Origin: Mansonella perstans
Lineage: Eukaryota > Nematoda > Chromadorea > Rhabditida > Onchocercidae
Assembly (NCBI GenBank): GCA_037074765.1
Contig: JBAMDO010000017.1
Location: forward strand, 372,001-436,000
Direction: 5' to 3'
DNA: 64,000 bases
A program made the position numbers and the translations under genes. The notes beneath the pieces are model-generated. The model was not told the origin of the DNA. It made no database searches and saw only the letters and a program-made list of their open reading frames with translations. Of this stretch, positions 35,522 to 50,585 are shown piece after piece. How positions within the stretch are numbered: the stretch's first letter is position 1; the number at the start of each line of letters is the position of its first letter.

Positions 35522-38500
35522 ATGAACTTTCCATTATTCGTCCCAACATATGAAATTGATGGTCGCATTTATAGGCGTAATATTCAAGGAATAAGAAGGT
35601 TGAAAAAAAATTTATATTAACATTAATTTGGCAAATTTTAACTGTGATATCTTATATAGTTCATGAGTTTTTTTCTTAAGCATGTATTCTCTTCTTTTAT
35701 TTGTTTAACACTAGATGGTACCATTATTGCATGCAGAGAATATATAATTAATAAAATAATGAGTTAAATAAAACAATAAAATTAAGGAGTTCGTTACTTC
35801 GGTATATTATATTTTAAATATTAGCTCATGTAATACCTGGTTACAGACATATGGAATTCTTGGATTGATCTAAAGACTTAACTATAATGGAGTTTTAGGT
35901 ATTCATATACGTACCTTATCAAATTCAGAAATTTATCAAAATTGATTAGTTGTAAAAAAGTTTACGAACTTTTCATGTATCATTTATATCTGTCATGCTT
36001 CACAAAAATTCTTGGTATAATTGTGTGATAGAAAGTTTGACTTATTCTGTTATCCCATCCTATTACTTTTTATTTACTTTATGAGGCAAAAAGGAAGAGA
36101 ATTAGTGCTTATCAAAGTTATACAAAGTTTTCATCCTTTTCAGTTCTTCTCCTTTTTTCTTTTATTTACTGATTCTGTTTTTTCCCTGTTCGTTAGTTCT
36201 ACTGCTAACTGATAATCCCATTTTCCTGATGCAAATTATTAACAGTTTCATTAGCGTATTTTTTTTCCAGTAATTAATAGAATTTCAACCTATTAAATTT
36301 TTATATTCCACACTTGAGAATAATTCTGGAAAATTAGTTTGTTGAATTACTTAAAATTTTCTGTGGCTTTTTAGAAATGAATATGAGTTAAATTTTGGAA
36401 CCAATGATACAGCTGATTTATACGGTGAAAGCGATTCATACGATTCAGCTGGTTTGTTACACAAATAATTGACTTTCTTTCTGGTAAATAATATATGCGC
36501 TGTTGAAATTCCAAGTGAAAAACGGTGATTGAAATGGCCACTTCAGTATGTCAAAGTTACAAATGTTGAAGATGCTGATGGTATATAAGTTATTATAGTA
36601 CAGTAAATATCGGCTATTCTAACTCAGCAGCAAGATTAAAGTTAGACTTAGAGTGCTAGTCTTATTCGATTATTATTAGGTTTAGATAAATACCTGGTAT
36701 TCAGAATTGGTGAATATTTCAAAGTAATATTTTATAGTATATTTTTTTATATTTTTTATTTCAGCTAGATTTTGAATATTATCGCTTGACTTCGTTAAAC
36801 AATATTTATGTTTTGAGTTAAAACAAATGTAAAGAAGTATTGCAGTGAATACATCAAACAATTCTGATGAGACTAGAACAATGACAAGTGAATCAAGTGA
36901 TCTCTTAACAACAGACGTGACTGATGAAACAGATGAAGATCATTTGGAGCGGAACGAAGATTTTGTTGTAAATTACAATAAAAATACTAAGAAATGGGCA
37001 GCCAAGTAATTTGCTTATTTGTATTGCTCGTACAACATTGATATCAAAGATATCGGTAGCGAAAATAACTGAAATAATATGGACTGAGAGATTACCTTTA
37101 TATTCTTATTGAGAATCCCTGACAGTAGTCCTGATGATCTTTAATTTACTTATTTTCAGTTCCATGTTCTTTTGCTTATATTTGATTTTATATTATTTTA
37201 TCCAGTTTTATGTTATTAGTGATTGGCAAATTGAATTTTTTTTTCTTTTTTGAGAATTAATATTCCTGCTTCTCTGCGCCGTTTTGTAATTGGACCGAAG
37301 GGATCTATGAAGAGGAAAATTGAAGAGGAGACGAGCTGCCGTTTAAATTTTCCGACGAAGAAAAAAAAGAAGCATCCTGTTGGTATGTAGCTCTTTTTGT
37401 TGTTTTTTTTTTTTTTTTTTATACCAGTTTTTCTGCAAAATGTATTCTTGAGACTTTTTATGAACTTATAGTTTCCCAATTTCTGTACTATTTTAAATAT
37501 TGTTGAAAGAACATAGATAACATTTTGTAATGTAACATTTACATTTTGATATGTTGCACTGATTTAGGCTATGCGTTCAAATTTTTTTTTTACGTCACTA
37601 ACGAAATTCACATATGAACCCTTCGCACTTCAGATCAAATTTATACACATAAATAAACAAGTAGCAGTGATTAGCTCTCGTATATTGCTTAATCTTTGTT
37701 ATTTCTACGTAACATGTAAGACAATTATTATCTTATTTTTTTGAAATGTTGCTGAAGGCATTTTATCTTCTATGATTCTTTCTTTTCGTTTATTTTTTGT
37801 TTTTGTTTTTATAGAAATCATTTCAATGACATCGGAGGAAAGTGTAATGCGTTGTCGTGATCGAATACAGCTAATAATTCACGAAGCACGTGATAGAGCC
37901 TCTTATACGCATTTTGTTTCAATTCCTATGACACATGAAATTATTAAAGACAATTTTCTCAAATTTATGAATACAGTTATAAATGATGAGGAATTATCGG
38001 TAAACATTTTATTTCTCAATTTTCTAACAACATCCCGTTTTTTTATTCTTTTTTTTTCTTCCAACACTTTCAATATTTGCAGAAATATATATGTCCTTTG
38101 CATTCAAATTATTTCGTTACGGTAGTAGATGTTTATGTGGTGAGAAGAGACTTGTAAGTGTTTGGAAATTTATTGTATGCATTATCCTCTAAAATTTTTA
38201 TTATTATATGTCATTCTGTTAAGATTTTTCAGCATTTTTAAGGATCTTTGCAGGATTCATGTAAAGAAGAAGCGGTTTTTCAAGATTCGAGAAAATTACA
38301 TTTAACGATAACAATGCTATCATTGTTGGACAGTGCTGAAGAGAAATCAGTACTGAATTCGCTAGAAACAGTAATTAATACATGTGTAAGGTAGATATTT
38401 CATTTAATTTCTTTTATGTGTTCTATCGAGTACTACTCTCGATGTATTGTCTGATAAGTACTGGCAATCGTTTAGTCTTTCCCAATGTTAATTACTGTTC

Positions 38501-39726
38501 TGTTTATATCGTTGGTATAAGCTTAGCGAGTAGTCAGTTTGCAAAAAATAAAGAATCTGAAATCAAACAAATGTTTAAGTGGAAAGTAGTGTGAAGACTA
38601 TTCTTTCATCTTAAGTTTTATCTTCAAAAAATATAATCACCAATTAAGTAATCCAATTAATCAACTAGTTATTTCGATATTCAGGTTGTAATTTCATTGT
38701 AATTTTGTTTACTCACTTAAATGTATGAAATTAGCTTGTTCAGCAAAACTTTATATTTTGGATTGTTTTCGATGACTAAATATTTAAGCGAAATCTTGAA
38801 TGGTAAACCATTGGAAGTGGAAGTTAAAGGACTCGAAATCATGAACGATGATCCCACTCGTGTTAATGTACTATACGCACTAACCTCATCAGATAAGTGC
38901 GTTTTTATTTCAAATTCCATTTCTTAATTATTTTTCCCCTGACGTTTTGTCACTTTTATTACTTTTTAGACTGGCCGATGTCATGAATGCAATATCAAAC
39001 GCGATGAGTGATACAGGTTTCGCTCCGCAGCAGAATTCAGTAAAGATACATTTGACTCTTATGAATACCAGATATATGGTTAGTGTTCCGAGAGATAAAA
39101 AATTTCGATTATTTTCATGATATAACATAATTTCATTAAGAATAAAAATGCAGCTTTACAGTGGGAGAAGAAAAAGAAACGAGAAAGGATGGATGTGGCG
39201 AAGTTGCTGGAGAAATATCGAAATTATGAATTTGGAAAAGTCACAGTAACTGAAGTAAGTTTTTGAAATGCGGTAATTTTAAGATATAAATTCATAACAG
39301 TTATGAAAAAGAAAATATCGATGCATTGCTTGTAATTCGGCTGTCTAATACCAAGTACAATGAAATGTATGCAGTACTCTATAGGTTGTATAAATATACT
39401 ATTATAGGTTATAAAAATGACCAGTCTTCAGTTGAAAGACTAATTTAAGTACAGAAAGATAAAAGATTTATTTTAGAACGTATTAGCTTATCAGAGACGT
39501 CAACAACAAACAATATACATTGTTTGTTGGTTAGTTAATGAATCCCAAAGTCCATCACTTATCTTGATTAATAAGTAATATTAAACGATCAGATGTGTTT
39601 TGCATGCTTTTCACATTTATCCATCCAAATTTTCAGGTCCATATATCGAATTTAAAAGGATCAAAAGATGAACACGGATACTATTCTTCAATTGGAAACT
39701 TTGAACTGAACAAGATAACGATGTAG
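35522..39726 (+). CDS. ASCC1: ASCC1: KH and 2H-phosphoesterase-like subunit of the activating signal cointegrator complex (10 exons, 387 aa)
   Basis: Exons: 35522-35598, 36375-36451, 36846-37005, 37255-37382, 37815-37999, 38254-38390, 38789-38896, 38970-39078, 39162-39254, 39637-39726. All phases close. The N terminus YEIDGRIYRRN matches the conserved ASCC1 start, followed by an acidic Asp/Glu/Ser stretch. A KH domain (about 100-150) has the GxxG loop as VIGPKGSM and ends FPTKKKKKHP. The AKAP7/2H-like domain has both HxT motifs, KLHLTITML (His ~225) and VKIHLTLMN (His ~318), and the signature GKPLEVEVKGLEIMNDDP. Length matches the family (~350-400). ASCC1 works with the ASCC3 helicase and ALKBH3 in nuclear alkylation-damage repair and transcription coactivation. 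The acceptor of exon 7 (38788) was chosen by alignment to the family; an acceptor near 38736 would add about 17 residues. Confidence 0.93.
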
Positions 39727-40744
39727 CAATCGTTAACGAGTGCTACACCTGATGCATGATTCTGATTGAAGAACTTTGAGATCAGTGATAGATTATTTTC
39801 GTCTCTCAAATTGCTACCTCAAAATTTCATATTTGATTGTTCGACCGTAAGCTCCTACCGATAACCCTTTTGTTTGTTTTTTTTCGCTAAGAACTGCTCT
39901 TCTTTGTACTTTTCAATATGAACTGCTCTCCTTTGTACTATTATATTGACAAAATTAGTTGAAAATACTCAACTAATGCTAATTTTATAATTAGCAGATC
40001 CCTTAGAAATTAATAATCACCCTCTCTTTATGTTAATATTTATTTTCTCATTTTAATAAATGCTAATTCTCTATTTGGATTTATCTTGAGTTTCATTTCT
40101 TTTGTTTTTTTAATGATCGCTTTTAGATTCAAAAAAAAAACACTGAAGTATTTAGAAACTTTTGCCACGATATATTGAAATAAATTTCTTAGTAACTCAA
40201 ACTTCTGAGTTAAAGCAAATTTAATAACTCAAATTCTTATGAATCTTTTACAAAGCAATAGTGATAATATCATAGTTGAATCTTATATAGTGCATGTTTA
40301 ATGCGTAATACAAATAAAGCATTTGAAAATTGAATAAGTTTCGTTCTTTCAAAGAAATATTTAGCAGTAATAAATTAAGAAAGAATTTTAAATGATAAAA
40401 TTAATTGATTAGTTACTTTTAATAACTGCTTGTTACAAATAATTCTTTTACTCTTGCTCGCTCGCTATTGGAGAAAAAAAAAAATAAAACAGATATAATA
40501 AAAAGAGAGCAATGTAGAAGAAAAGAACAAATGCAACCGTTTCAATTGAAAATATATGTAATAGAAAAATACTTTCATTACAAATGAACTTTCAGTTATT
40601 ACTGAATATCATAATATCATTATCAAACAGTTACATAAAAGAAAACAATGATTTTCCCGGAAAGAAGCAGAAGATAATATTATATGGAAGAATTGGATAA
40701 CGAGGCTTCTTAAAACAGTGTAAAAAGAACACTAAAATTAGGAA
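39727..40744. other. Convergent intergenic spacer
   Basis: This is the 3' flanks of ASCC1 (+) and the USP19-like gene (-). A 22-base near-duplication, GAACTGCTCTxCTTTGTACT, lies at 39893 and 39920. I see no gene. Confidence 0.6.
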
Positions 40745-43700
40745 TTATTCAATACAATAATATTTCTTGAGCAAATCCTGTGTTGCATTTCCATGTTGCT
40801 TATAGAAGAGCAAGTAAGCATCATCATTTTGAACACGTGAAAGTTGTGCACGTGTAACGATCGAATCATCAAAATTACGCCAATCTGTAAGATATAATGG
40901 TATTTAGATGGAAGTTTAAAAAAATTTCACGAGAAATATAATAATTAAAATTAAAAGTCAAAATTTATTTTTATTTGAGTGACAAAATATTTTTAAATTT
41001 TTATAATAATTAAAATTAAAAGTCATTTTATCTGAGTGACAAAATTTATTTGTATTAGAAAGGAAAGTAAGAAAATTACCGATTTCTGTCGTTTTTCCAT
41101 CAATACTTTGCAATCTACCTAGCGATATATAATGTCCAAAATAGCTACTTCCAGAATGACATACTACGCCTGTCAAATCATATTTCGTTTCCTAAAAAAT
41201 GAAATTAATTAGAAGAAAAAAAGAGAATCTGTCCAATGCATTAACATTATTTGTAAAAAAAGCAAATATTTCTGAGTCATATATTTCTGAATTTGAATTT
41301 GCATAACCTGTCCCGGTGGAGCAGTATCGGCTAAAAATTGAGCTAAGTCGAGATTATCAATGGGATATCGAACTGGACGATCATCCTTGGAGCGACGATG
41401 TATTGTCATTAGCGATGTAGTGTAAATGAAACGTTTCAATTGGACAATCAAAATAGGAGGTAAACGGTACAGAATAAGCTGCTTTGTTGCTTCTACATGT
41501 TCTTTACACTTACTGCAGTACCTAAAATTGGGAAAAAACTAGCAAAGTGCAGCCTATATCTATGAGGATAATAATTCTCTACAAATTATTTTATTTCTTT
41601 AAATAAAAATAAAAAAAAAACACTACTTAATAATAAAACAGTTTTGGCAACAATTTTAACTATTCTGTTATTATTCACTATCACGCTGTCTAGAATTTAT
41701 GAGATTAGCAAATTACAACATATACCAAGATTCCTCCGGTTTAAGGCGTTCTGTTTCTGAGAACATCGCTAACATATCGTACAGTGATGGATTCGAAGCA
41801 ATGTTACTCGAACTTGCCATTGATGATGACATCCTCTGATAGTAAGCTGATTTTTCGACGTCGATATCCTGCAATACGACAGCTTAATTTTTTTTGTTGA
41901 AATTTTTAAGATTTTCGGAATTTACAGAAATAAGTATAACATATACGATACTAATGAAATCTAATAACTTACCACTTCTCTTTTTGTTTCCACTGTTAAA
42001 TATTCTTTGCCTAATTTCAAGTTGATCCAATTAATTGATAGAAATGTTTCATTTGGTAAATCCAAAGCTACTGAAAACCAGATTATAAATACTTTGTACG
42101 AATCTAATAAATAATGATTAATTTTTACTACTGTATAATCAAATGACATTTTACATAAAATTCAATTTTTCATCAAATTTATTTCTACAAATTAAATTTT
42201 TTTTTTACTTTGCATAATCATCATGATCAGATTATGTTAGCTTATAGCTGAAGTGTTGCATAAATCAAACAAACATTCACTGCGCTTCTCAAATTTAATA
42301 GCAAATAATAAAACTAGAAAATAGTCCGGCAATAATTTAAAAAAGAAAATCATCGAATTTTACCATCAGAACGTGTTTCAACCAGTGTATCACCAATGAT
42401 AGCATCTGGTTGTTGTAGTTTACGTACTATGAAAAGTTTCGATTCTGTTTGTAATTTATTTCGTGGCTCACCAAGAACCATTTGTCTTTTCGCCGCAACA
42501 GGAGTTACCTCCATCTAGATATGGATGAACGTAGATTTATGGTGAGGAAGAGATGAGCATCATAATTTTTCTTAAACTTCATGCTTATCTCATTTCCGAT
42601 CGAATGATTTCTAACTATAAATCTTCTAACTATAAAGTTTCACTTTTAATAAAGTTCAATGTATTTAACAAACCGGTAAATCATCAGCATTCCCATTAAT
42701 AACAGATAGTGAAACACTCGAAGTGGAACCAATATATGATTCACGAGAAGATTCCAATGGATCAATCGTTGCATCGTTGTTATTTTCAACTGGTGGTTGG
42801 AATACATTAACTGAATGTCTGGAAAAAAAAATTACATAAATGAATAAGTAAGAAGAAATTTGGAAAAGTAAGTGGTTGTTCGTTGTTGTTCATTTTTCCG
42901 AAAAAATAAACAAGTACTTGTTATTGAAAAAGAATCAAACAATTTTTGTAACTAATGATTTTTTTTTTGAAATGTATATTTTATGAATTCCACTGAATTA
43001 CAGTAATAATACTTTCAAATAAATATCATATTTGTCATTATAGACGAAAAAAAAAATGCCTTATTAATATAAGTACGAAAAAAAAAGCGTCACGAGAATC
43101 ACTGCCATTGAGTGAATAATTGGTCTTAATGACTTTTCTTCCGATTGCTAGCAATTTTCGGCTTTTATGGGATGGCAAGGAATTGACAAATAAAAAAAAT
43201 TATCAACATCTATGAAAAATTCGGAAAAACCTTTCAATAAAACCTGACAACAAATCTTTTAATCAATGATTAATGCTTAGAAAATTCATTAAATAATTAT
43301 TTCCTATAGAAAAATAAATGAAAGAACTAACCTGCAACGACTTTCCAAATTTCGCATAATATTCGAATAAGTAGCTCGTTTTTTAGGCAACGAAATGATG
43401 AATGGTTGTCCAACAGCTTCTGCTTGGGTTCGTGATTTACAGCTGATTTTATGCATCGGCCAATTTGCCAACTGACATTCGCTGAAAAAATAAATGATAA
43501 GTGATCTTTTGGGTTATTCGAAAAAATAAACTTAAAATGAATTAAATAATATTTCATTATTAGCTATAAAAATTATTTCTGTGACCTTTAAATGAATGTC
43601 ATGTCATTTTAAGAGTAAGGGCAAATATATTAGATTCCGGGCATCTCACACTACGATAATGCCAGACTGTTGTGACTAATTGCCACTGAGTTGATTGGCG

Positions 43701-46700
43701 AGTATAAATGTTGGATTGGTGACTGCTTTTGTCGGTAAGTGTATTAGAATGAACATAATACTGAATTTTAATCATATAATATATTTTAACAAATAAAAAA
43801 GAATCAATCTCAAATAATAAATGGTAATTTTCATATTTCATATCGTTAAATATGTATTCAAAAATAGAAATGAAAGTACACTTTAAAATCCACCTTAAAA
43901 ATTTGATAATTATATTTGAAATAATTGCATTTATTCTTGTAAAAAATAAAATGGCAATAAATTGAGACTATTAATAGTTTTACACTTCGAAGTTTGAAGT
44001 TTTGGTAAATGAACTTTTTTTTTCTTCATGCTTCTGTGCTTGTAAATAAATCTCTCAATGGTAAAAATAATTGAATATCTCTCAAATTAATTTTCATATA
44101 TTCAGGAATCCTTATTTCAACTTTTTTTTTTTTTTTTTTTTGGAACAAATTCATTTTCATTTTTTGAAAATAGCATTGGAATAATGAATGGATTTGGAGG
44201 AAAAGTAATTATTACCAAAAGTAAAATGAAAACAAACCGACTGCAGTAGAAAGCATCGTAGCAACGCTCGCAAGTTTTTAATTTCACATCCGTTGCTTGA
44301 CATCGAGCACAAGCACGACAGATACCCTTACGATAGAGAAGACGCTGAACAACGGCAAACTCAATAATATCATCATTGCAATCATATGGATCATGTATTT
44401 GAAAACTGAAACAATGAGTAATTTGAGATGTTTCAAATGAAAAAAATGAAGCCTTTGCTAGCGATCTTGATACGGTATTTTAATTTAATAAGCAAAAAAA
44501 TTCGACCAATTTATCCAAAATTTTCTGGAACAAAAATTTCAAATATAGAAAAATTACAAGCTCGCAATTAAACATATTCTTAAATAGCAATCTGACAGCT
44601 TATTTATTTACAAGAATTTTACATCTTTTAATGGTGCCTTTTGAACGCTAATATTAATTTCATCAATTATTAAAGGCAATATTCTGAACAATGATTAGTC
44701 GTCATTATTTATCATCAAATCCATCAAAAAAAAAGACAGATTTTCAAATAAATAAATTGTTAGAACAAATCATGGATATAGGTGCTGGATTTAAAGAAAA
44801 TTTTAACGTACACATAAATAATGTCCGTAGTAAGTATGTTGTTAACACTGTCATCTGGATTATATACGCGAACAATATGATGATTGTTTACTTCGATCAT
44901 ACGCATCTAAAAATTTTATATCGACCTTAAAAATTACAAATTTCTATTATTACATTTTTAAAAGCAAACCATGAATGGTACATGCTAACTGATCACTACA
45001 CTACTAATTCACTACTTGTCAAACTTACAGAACTTGGATATACGTTAACCAATCGTGACAATGCATCTAATACTTCTGAAATTTTGCCATCTGCGTTATA
45101 TCGTACCGTAATCTGCAAAACAGAACGCATATAAAAATTCCATAACTTCCAGTAACCTTTATAATCAACTCGTTGTATGGAAATATGAAAAAAACTTTTC
45201 TTTTTTCCAGAAAATCAAGCTGGAAAGTTAAAATACATACTCGAGCTGGTTTAAGACATGGATCAAGAGGCCAAAAATACACCATCGAAGAACGTTTTTC
45301 TTTCGGGAACGGTACAGCAAGATAAGCAAACGGATCGAAAGTAATGGATATCTGAAAATACAAAGCAAAAGTATCAAGGAATAAAGACCAGAAAAAAATA
45401 AAGCTAGATATTTGAAAAGCAAACCAAAGACATATAAACTTCAATATGTAAAAGATGAACCTAAATTAATAAGCAACATTTTGTTTCAAAATAATATGGA
45501 ATCAATTATTTAATTTGGAACTAATAATCTGGTCCCAAAATAATTTGGACTTAGAGCAATATTTGTTATAAAATTAATTTATATCAGTTCCTAGTAAATT
45601 CACCTGATTACATTTCGGACATTGAAGTCTGGATTTCAATTGGCCATGAAAAAGATCCACGAAAATGGAGTCATTACGCAATAAATAGTTATGCCATGCT
45701 TCACGTGAAACCTTAACAAATAATTATAATGAAAACTTGTCAAGTGTAAAATTAAGATTTTAATTTTGAATTAATTCACACTTCGATATCTGGTCGTCCT
45801 TCAGCTTCAATTGTGTTTGTTGTAGGCTTCAATCGAACTCGATTAAGATCTTCATGCAAACCATCCAAAACGAAACTCAAAAATTCATGAGCATCATGCT
45901 GGGCAAAATTTGCAAATTGCGTAGCCTTCTCAGCAACTAACTCCTACAAAACAAAACTATACATAATTGTTCGTCATCACTAACCATATATATTATGAAT
46001 TTTGATAAATTATTTAAAGTTTGATTATTACATCTCAAAACAATTTCTGAAATATACATGATTTAAATGGCTAGAAATATAAATTTTAATGGCTCTAAAC
46101 TTTAAAAATTTGCATACCTTTATTTTCGTTGGTTCATATGCTCGATTCATACCATTCCACATTTGCTTCATGAATTCTGCGAAAACTTCAGCTAAACGTC
46201 CACCGAAACCAAGTGGATTCATTACATTGATATCTTTCTTATAGTAACCCCCTAAAACATTATGGGAATCTTCTTCTAGAATACTAATTATCTAATTAGC
46301 AAGAAAGTAAGCAAATAAGAATAGAATTAATACGTAAAGCATTCAAATCAATACAGCATCTGTTTACCGCTAAAGTAAATTTGAAGTTCTTTGCAATTGA
46401 CGAGCATCTGCAAAGTGGAATTCATGAAACATGTATTTCCAATATTTCGCAAACCAGTAAAACCACAGTCGACTACTGTACCTTGCTCATCATATGGTAA
46501 CACCTGCAAACAGAATCCTAGAAAAATAATTCCAGTAAAATCTTAGTTTCTGAATTTAGAAATGAATAAATTTTATAAAATAAATAGAAATAATAAATTT
46601 CTCATTCATAAACAGAAAAGCACCGAAATACCACATTCTCATTCATCACATGAAATCACGAACCTTAGCTGTTGGGCGACCTGTCAAAGATTGCGAAGCA

Positions 46701-49700
46701 GGAACAGCTTGTTTCAATGTAATGTTTGCTGAATGCTGCAAATCATTCGTTGAATTTTGAGCAATAGTTGAAGAAGCTGAAGAAGCCGACGAAAACAATG
46801 ATGACGAGGAAGACCTGAAAAATGAGGAAAGCATTCTATTGTTGTATAATGTAATAATTAAGATAAGAATTAACACCAAAACAATTTAGCAAATCCATGC
46901 AACAAAAGAACATAAGTAAAATCATTTTAAATGCCATGTACTTATGTTTAATTCACAATGAATATTTTATTTTTCTTTGTTTGAAACTACAGTAATATGA
47001 TTTATAAAAAGCTTATAAAATCAGTAAAACTGTTACAACCTTCGCAAAACTGAACTTGTTGACTGCGATCTTAGCGTTGTTGATGGATAATTTCCATATG
47101 TATTATTAAGACTGAAATTTTGGGCTGAATATGGAACTCGACTAGTAGGATAATAAGAGGTACGCTGATATTTCGAATTGTTTGAAGACAGCCAGTTCGA
47201 AGACTGCCCTATAGGCGGTAAACCAGATCGATCAGTTATTGTGGAACCAGCGTAACGATAACAAACGCTTGGCCGTCTATGAAATTTAAAATTATTGGAA
47301 AGCAGAAAAATTTTTAAAATCAACAATCGATGATCAAGTGAATTTATTGACATAACTCTAAAACAACAAAAACAAAAAATATATAGTTTAAAAATCAAAT
47401 ACAGTCAATTTTATTTTCAATAAAATTCACTTATTAATTAATTAGAGAAAAACTAACGGTGTATGAGGGCATGTAGTTGATAAGGAACGTAAAGGTAATA
47501 AAGCACTTGATGAGTTACTCTGCAGCAAGCCTGAATTCCACTGACTTGGATCTCGCCTTTTTAACGCATATTCACGATTATTATCACGCATTTGGCACTC
47601 TTCTGGTATTATGTCATGTGCAAGCTCTGCATGCCAAATAAGTTGCATTGATTTATCCACTCCATACTTTAGCAGAATTGGATCTGTATCCGATCTAAAA
47701 AAAATAAATTCAATTGAGAGAATTTCAAACTAAATTGAATATTTCAGAGTAACAAAGTCACATGAATATTATATAAACAAAATCATCTCACATTACATGA
47801 ACAACAACTTATTCCTTACTCCTACTATCATTTACTATTTCTTTTACTTCGCATAATCTTTTCTAATAAATATCCTATTAAAATTCTACTAATCCTAAAA
47901 GCACTAAATCTCCGATATATTAATCTAAAAGTAGTAATAAATTTAAAATTTTTTTTTTTAACACTAATTTCTAATTTACTAAATAAACTCTCAATCTCTT
48001 TTTTTGTGTATATATCATCTTTGTTACTATTCTCTTATTTAATAGTTGTATTTTCATTATCTCTTTCTAAATCGATCTGTTTTAATATAAAGAAAATTCA
48101 CATTTAATTTTATTTCTAAGGAAATTAAATATTCAATTCACTAAGTTCGAAAAAAAAAAAAAAAAAAAAAACATAAATAGTGAAATAAGTTCTACTAGAT
48201 TATAAAAAAAAAAGAAAAAAACAAAAGTATTGTAATTTCTTTTTTAATAAATATACTTACAGGCAATGAAAATCAATCTGCAGGGAACGTTCATGAAAAG
48301 TGACTGCATCGATTTGAATTTCTTTATGAACTACACGAACAATATATAGATCTGGAGATTGCTTGTATGAGCCATATTTGAACGAATCTATAATATCCTC
48401 TTGTAATTAATTACCAACTTATAATAAATAATAAATTAACGATTAAAAAATATCAATAATTAACTAAATTTTATTTTACCTGCCCCTAAGAACTTTCGAC
48501 TACAGGAACTTTCCAAATAATTACTAGGTTAAAATGATAAGCATAAAGAGTGATATGTTAGGATAGTTTTAAATAATATAAAAAATCAGTATGCTAAAAA
48601 AAAAAAAAAAAGAAAATTTTCAAAAAAGATGATCTGTGAGCTGCAAGAAAAAAAATTTCAGAATGAAGGAGAAAGAAAATCCTAACAATATTCATCTTTT
48701 TTTTTTGAAAAACTACGAAGATATGAAATAGAATAAGTGCATAAATATCATGCCCACAGTCATAATTAATAAAATATTCATCCATTTAAAATTAGTTCTA
48801 TTACTCTCTTAAAAAGGTCAACAGCCATATACAAAGGACTTTACAATCTTTACAATTCGTTAATTGCAATGTACAAATTAAATTTTTAAAATAACTTTAT
48901 GCTTTATGATCTCTATGACTTTTAAAATAACTTTATGACCAAAACAAAGTGACCTCATATTTTTTTTGCTTCAGTTTTAAATACTATTATTTGAAAATTT
49001 GAAAGGAGCAATTTAAGTTCTCCGAAAAAATATATCCAGAAAAATATACTTTGTTTTTATCAGATATCTATAATTGCCTTTTTATCCTATAAAAAAAGCT
49101 TTTTTTTTATAAAAAAGTAGTAATAATTAATTAATAATTCAAAATAAAAAAAAGACATAAGAATCGCGAAAATTAATTTTCATCACAAACAACTATAACC
49201 TTAATCAAGCAAATAGCTATGACCTTAATCTTTCTCTTTCAGCGTTTGATGTGATAAAAGTTCAGTTAAGATATATTTAATGTCATATATGTTAGAATTA
49301 TTATTTCATAAATATTTTTTAAATGAACTATGTTAGAAGAGAGTAAATAAATTTTCATTTTTCGCCCGTAGCTTCACTTCATTCAAATTGTTCCACATAG
49401 ATATAAATTACATCTCTAGCAATAATTTTGATTCGTTAAAAAATTAAATTAAAATTTCAAAAATAATTAAAAATTCTGTATTATACTTGAAAGTTTGAAC
49501 ATTCCGGAATACGTGAAAAAAATAAACTTTAATACATGGCCCTCCCAAAAGTTAACAAATACTATTTTTAGCTTTAGTAAGTTTGTAAAGTAAGAATGAT
49601 AATTAAAATAATAAAAGAAATTATCAAGTTATGAATAATAAAGTGTGAACTATGAATTTATCTGGCATAAACCTTAATGAAAATAAGTGGAAAAGTATGA

Positions 49701-50548
49701 TTCAGTGATTAATTTAAGCGATTACATTTTCAAGCGATTGTATTCATTTAGTTATTAAAAATAAGCCATACTACAAATGTTTTCGCCTTTCTTATTTTTT
49801 TAAATTCTTTTTTTTTTTTTTTTTTTTTTTTTGACTGAATCATACTTTTCCATATCATCGTTCACACTGTACACTATGTTTACAGAAAAATATCCTAGTT
49901 CACATTGTTGTACAAATGTTTACATTAATTCTTTTAGTAATACAAAAACAACAATGCTATCAGCATTGAAATCTTCCAATTTGTAACATTCAATTATATG
50001 AAAGAAAAGAGGAAGAAACAAAATTTTATTTACATAAAGTTTCAATGAAATAAAATTAATGAAAACAAAAATGAATTCCTATTCATCAATAATTGTGATC
50101 AATTCGAATAGCTTAAATAAATCAAACTGATAGAGTGAGTTAACTCGTCTAATGAAGTTCTTCATCCTTCATCCCTTCTATTTTTAACTTTCTACTACAC
50201 AATCAATCTAACCTATAATTAATATAATTCGATGACAATAATTTTATAAAATCAGTAAATGGATGAAAAATATTTAAATTTGCCTAATTGTTCAAAAAAA
50301 AAAAAAAAAAATTGTGCTTATTTTCGATTAGGTTCATAACTCACTAATTTTGTTTAGTTCAGCAATACTAAATGATAAAGATCAGAAGATTTGCTCATAA
50401 ATATAAATCTCTCAGTGATAATTGAAAAAAAGATTTCACATCTGAAACACTTAGAAATTAAACTATTCATGACTCTATAACTGAGAGATGAAAGATAAAT
50501 GAATTTTAAGGAACACATTTTCAGCTTTCATTTCAATATATATGTTCA

Positions 50549-50585
<37 letters not shown>

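Noticed and set aside
38087..38155. Possible extra ASCC1 exon (KYICPLHSNYFVTV...)
   Set aside because: Its ending phase does not fit the next exon. Joining 37999 directly to 38254 gives the expected ASCC1 sequence.
44691..44930. 79-codon plus-strand frame
   Set aside because: Antisense to a phased exon of the USP19-like gene (44812-44906).
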